From assembly GCA_022842565.1 (NCBI GenBank), contig JALHPH010000006.1, forward strand, positions 1 to 15,973: a DNA stretch of 15,973 nt, in the 5' to 3' direction. The stretch's first letter is position 1. The number at the start of each line of letters is the position of its first letter. Below are positions 15,659 through 15,973 of this stretch, piece by piece. Below the pieces are notes generated by a model. The model worked only from the letters and a program-made list of their open reading frames with translations. It did no database searches and had not been told where the DNA came from. The position numbers and the translations under genes were made by a program. The stretch comes from Fimbriimonadaceae bacterium (GTDB taxonomy: Bacteria; Armatimonadota; Fimbriimonadia; Fimbriimonadales; Fimbriimonadaceae).

Positions 15659-15925
15659 TTAGTTCTCGGGGCCGCGCCAGAGTTCCCACACATGGCGCTC
15701 GGACCACTCATCGCTTGGCTCGGCGCCAGAGTTCCGCAAGGCAGCCATCATCACGCCAAAGTGGTATCCCTCATGCCATAGCATGTGCTGCATAAAGATC
15801 ACGGGATGGTCATAAGGGCCCGCCTTCTGGGTCCCAGAAGCGAGCAGCGCCGCAGTCGTTTGCTCCAACGCAGTCGCACTGAGGGCAACCTGGCGGCGAA
15901 TCTCGTCCAGATCATCGATGTACAA
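15659..15925 (-). CDS. DinB-like protein, C-terminal half; possibly interrupted by an in-frame TGA
   Basis: From a TTG at 15925 this frame gives 88 residues. The sequence looks like the second half of a DinB/YfiT-type four-helix protein: a long helix (DDLDEIRRQVALSATALEQT) and a helix with MQHMLWHEGYHFGVMMAALR, whose His-x3-His pattern (HEGYH) matches a metal-binding helix of the family, then a Trp-rich tail. DinB proteins usually have about 150-170 residues, so the first two helices are missing. Immediately before the TTG is TGA (15926-15928), and the same frame is open beyond it to the window edge. Either the gene is a short protein starting at TTG (GAGGA lies just upstream), or a longer DinB gene has a nonsense codon here. 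The function is unknown; some DinB proteins are metal-dependent thiol transferases. The MFS gene follows after 30 nt. Confidence 0.55.
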   Translation of the reverse strand: MYIDDLDEIRRQVALSATALEQTTAALLASGTQKAGPYDHPVIFMQHMLWHEGYHFGVMMAALRNSGAEPSDEWSERHVWELWRGPEN

Positions 15926-15973
15926 TCATTCCTCGCCCACCTTTTTCAGGACGTCCCCCACATCCTTATATGA
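15926..15973 (-). other. Open frame ending in TGA at the right edge (15 codons)
   Basis: On the minus strand the codons from 15973 read SYKDVGDVLKKVGEE and then TGA at 15928-15926. This is either the C-terminus of a separate upstream gene or the N-terminal part of the DinB-like gene. The frame is the same as that of the DinB-like segment, and the composition looks protein-like. Confidence 0.4.

Overview
The window comes from a bacterial chromosome of moderately high GC (visibly about 60%). The mix of genes fits a free-living envelope-rich bacterium of the Armatimonadota (Fimbriimonadia-like) or a neighbouring deep phylum: a Tricorn-type beta-propeller protein, a large alpha-2-macroglobulin, a ppx-ppk pair, EF-hand/dockerin-like modules, and -10 boxes placed almost directly on start codons. 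This assignment is an inference from gene style only; no rRNA or other marker is present.

Layout. 1-1673 (minus): an SRPBCC-domain protein followed by the first 400 codons of a secreted Tricorn/TolB-like WD40-type protein cut by the window edge. 1674-1739: short divergent promoter region. 1740-3053 (plus): a lone E2 acyltransferase of a 2-oxo acid dehydrogenase complex, ended by a strong hairpin terminator that also serves the converging operon. 3127-14151 (minus): a long gene series. Read in transcription order it is ppx, ppk1, a probable weak terminator or attenuator, an unrecognised protein with about 12 membrane segments, a 1543-residue alpha-2-macroglobulin with a CVEQ thioester motif, a VanW-family protein, a UDP-glucuronate decarboxylase-like epimerase broken by two in-frame stops, and a small protein with two near-identical EF-hand modules. 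14306-14392 (plus): tRNA-Leu(CAG). 14429-15925 (minus): an MFS transporter and a DinB-like protein that may itself be interrupted by an in-frame TGA.

How the genes work together. Ppx and Ppk1 overlap by 4 nt and form a polyphosphate module. The membrane protein, alpha-2-macroglobulin and VanW genes overlap each other (8 nt and 4 nt) and look translationally coupled. They form a candidate envelope or protease-trap system in which VanW and a polytopic membrane protein stand where PbpC is the usual partner. The sugar epimerase and EF-hand gene at the end of the series are tightly spaced, but the epimerase reading frame is not intact as written. Genes that head transcription units here carry a -10-like box 8-10 nt before ATG and no Shine-Dalgarno, while internal genes carry Shine-Dalgarno sequences, which suggests leaderless initiation at unit starts.
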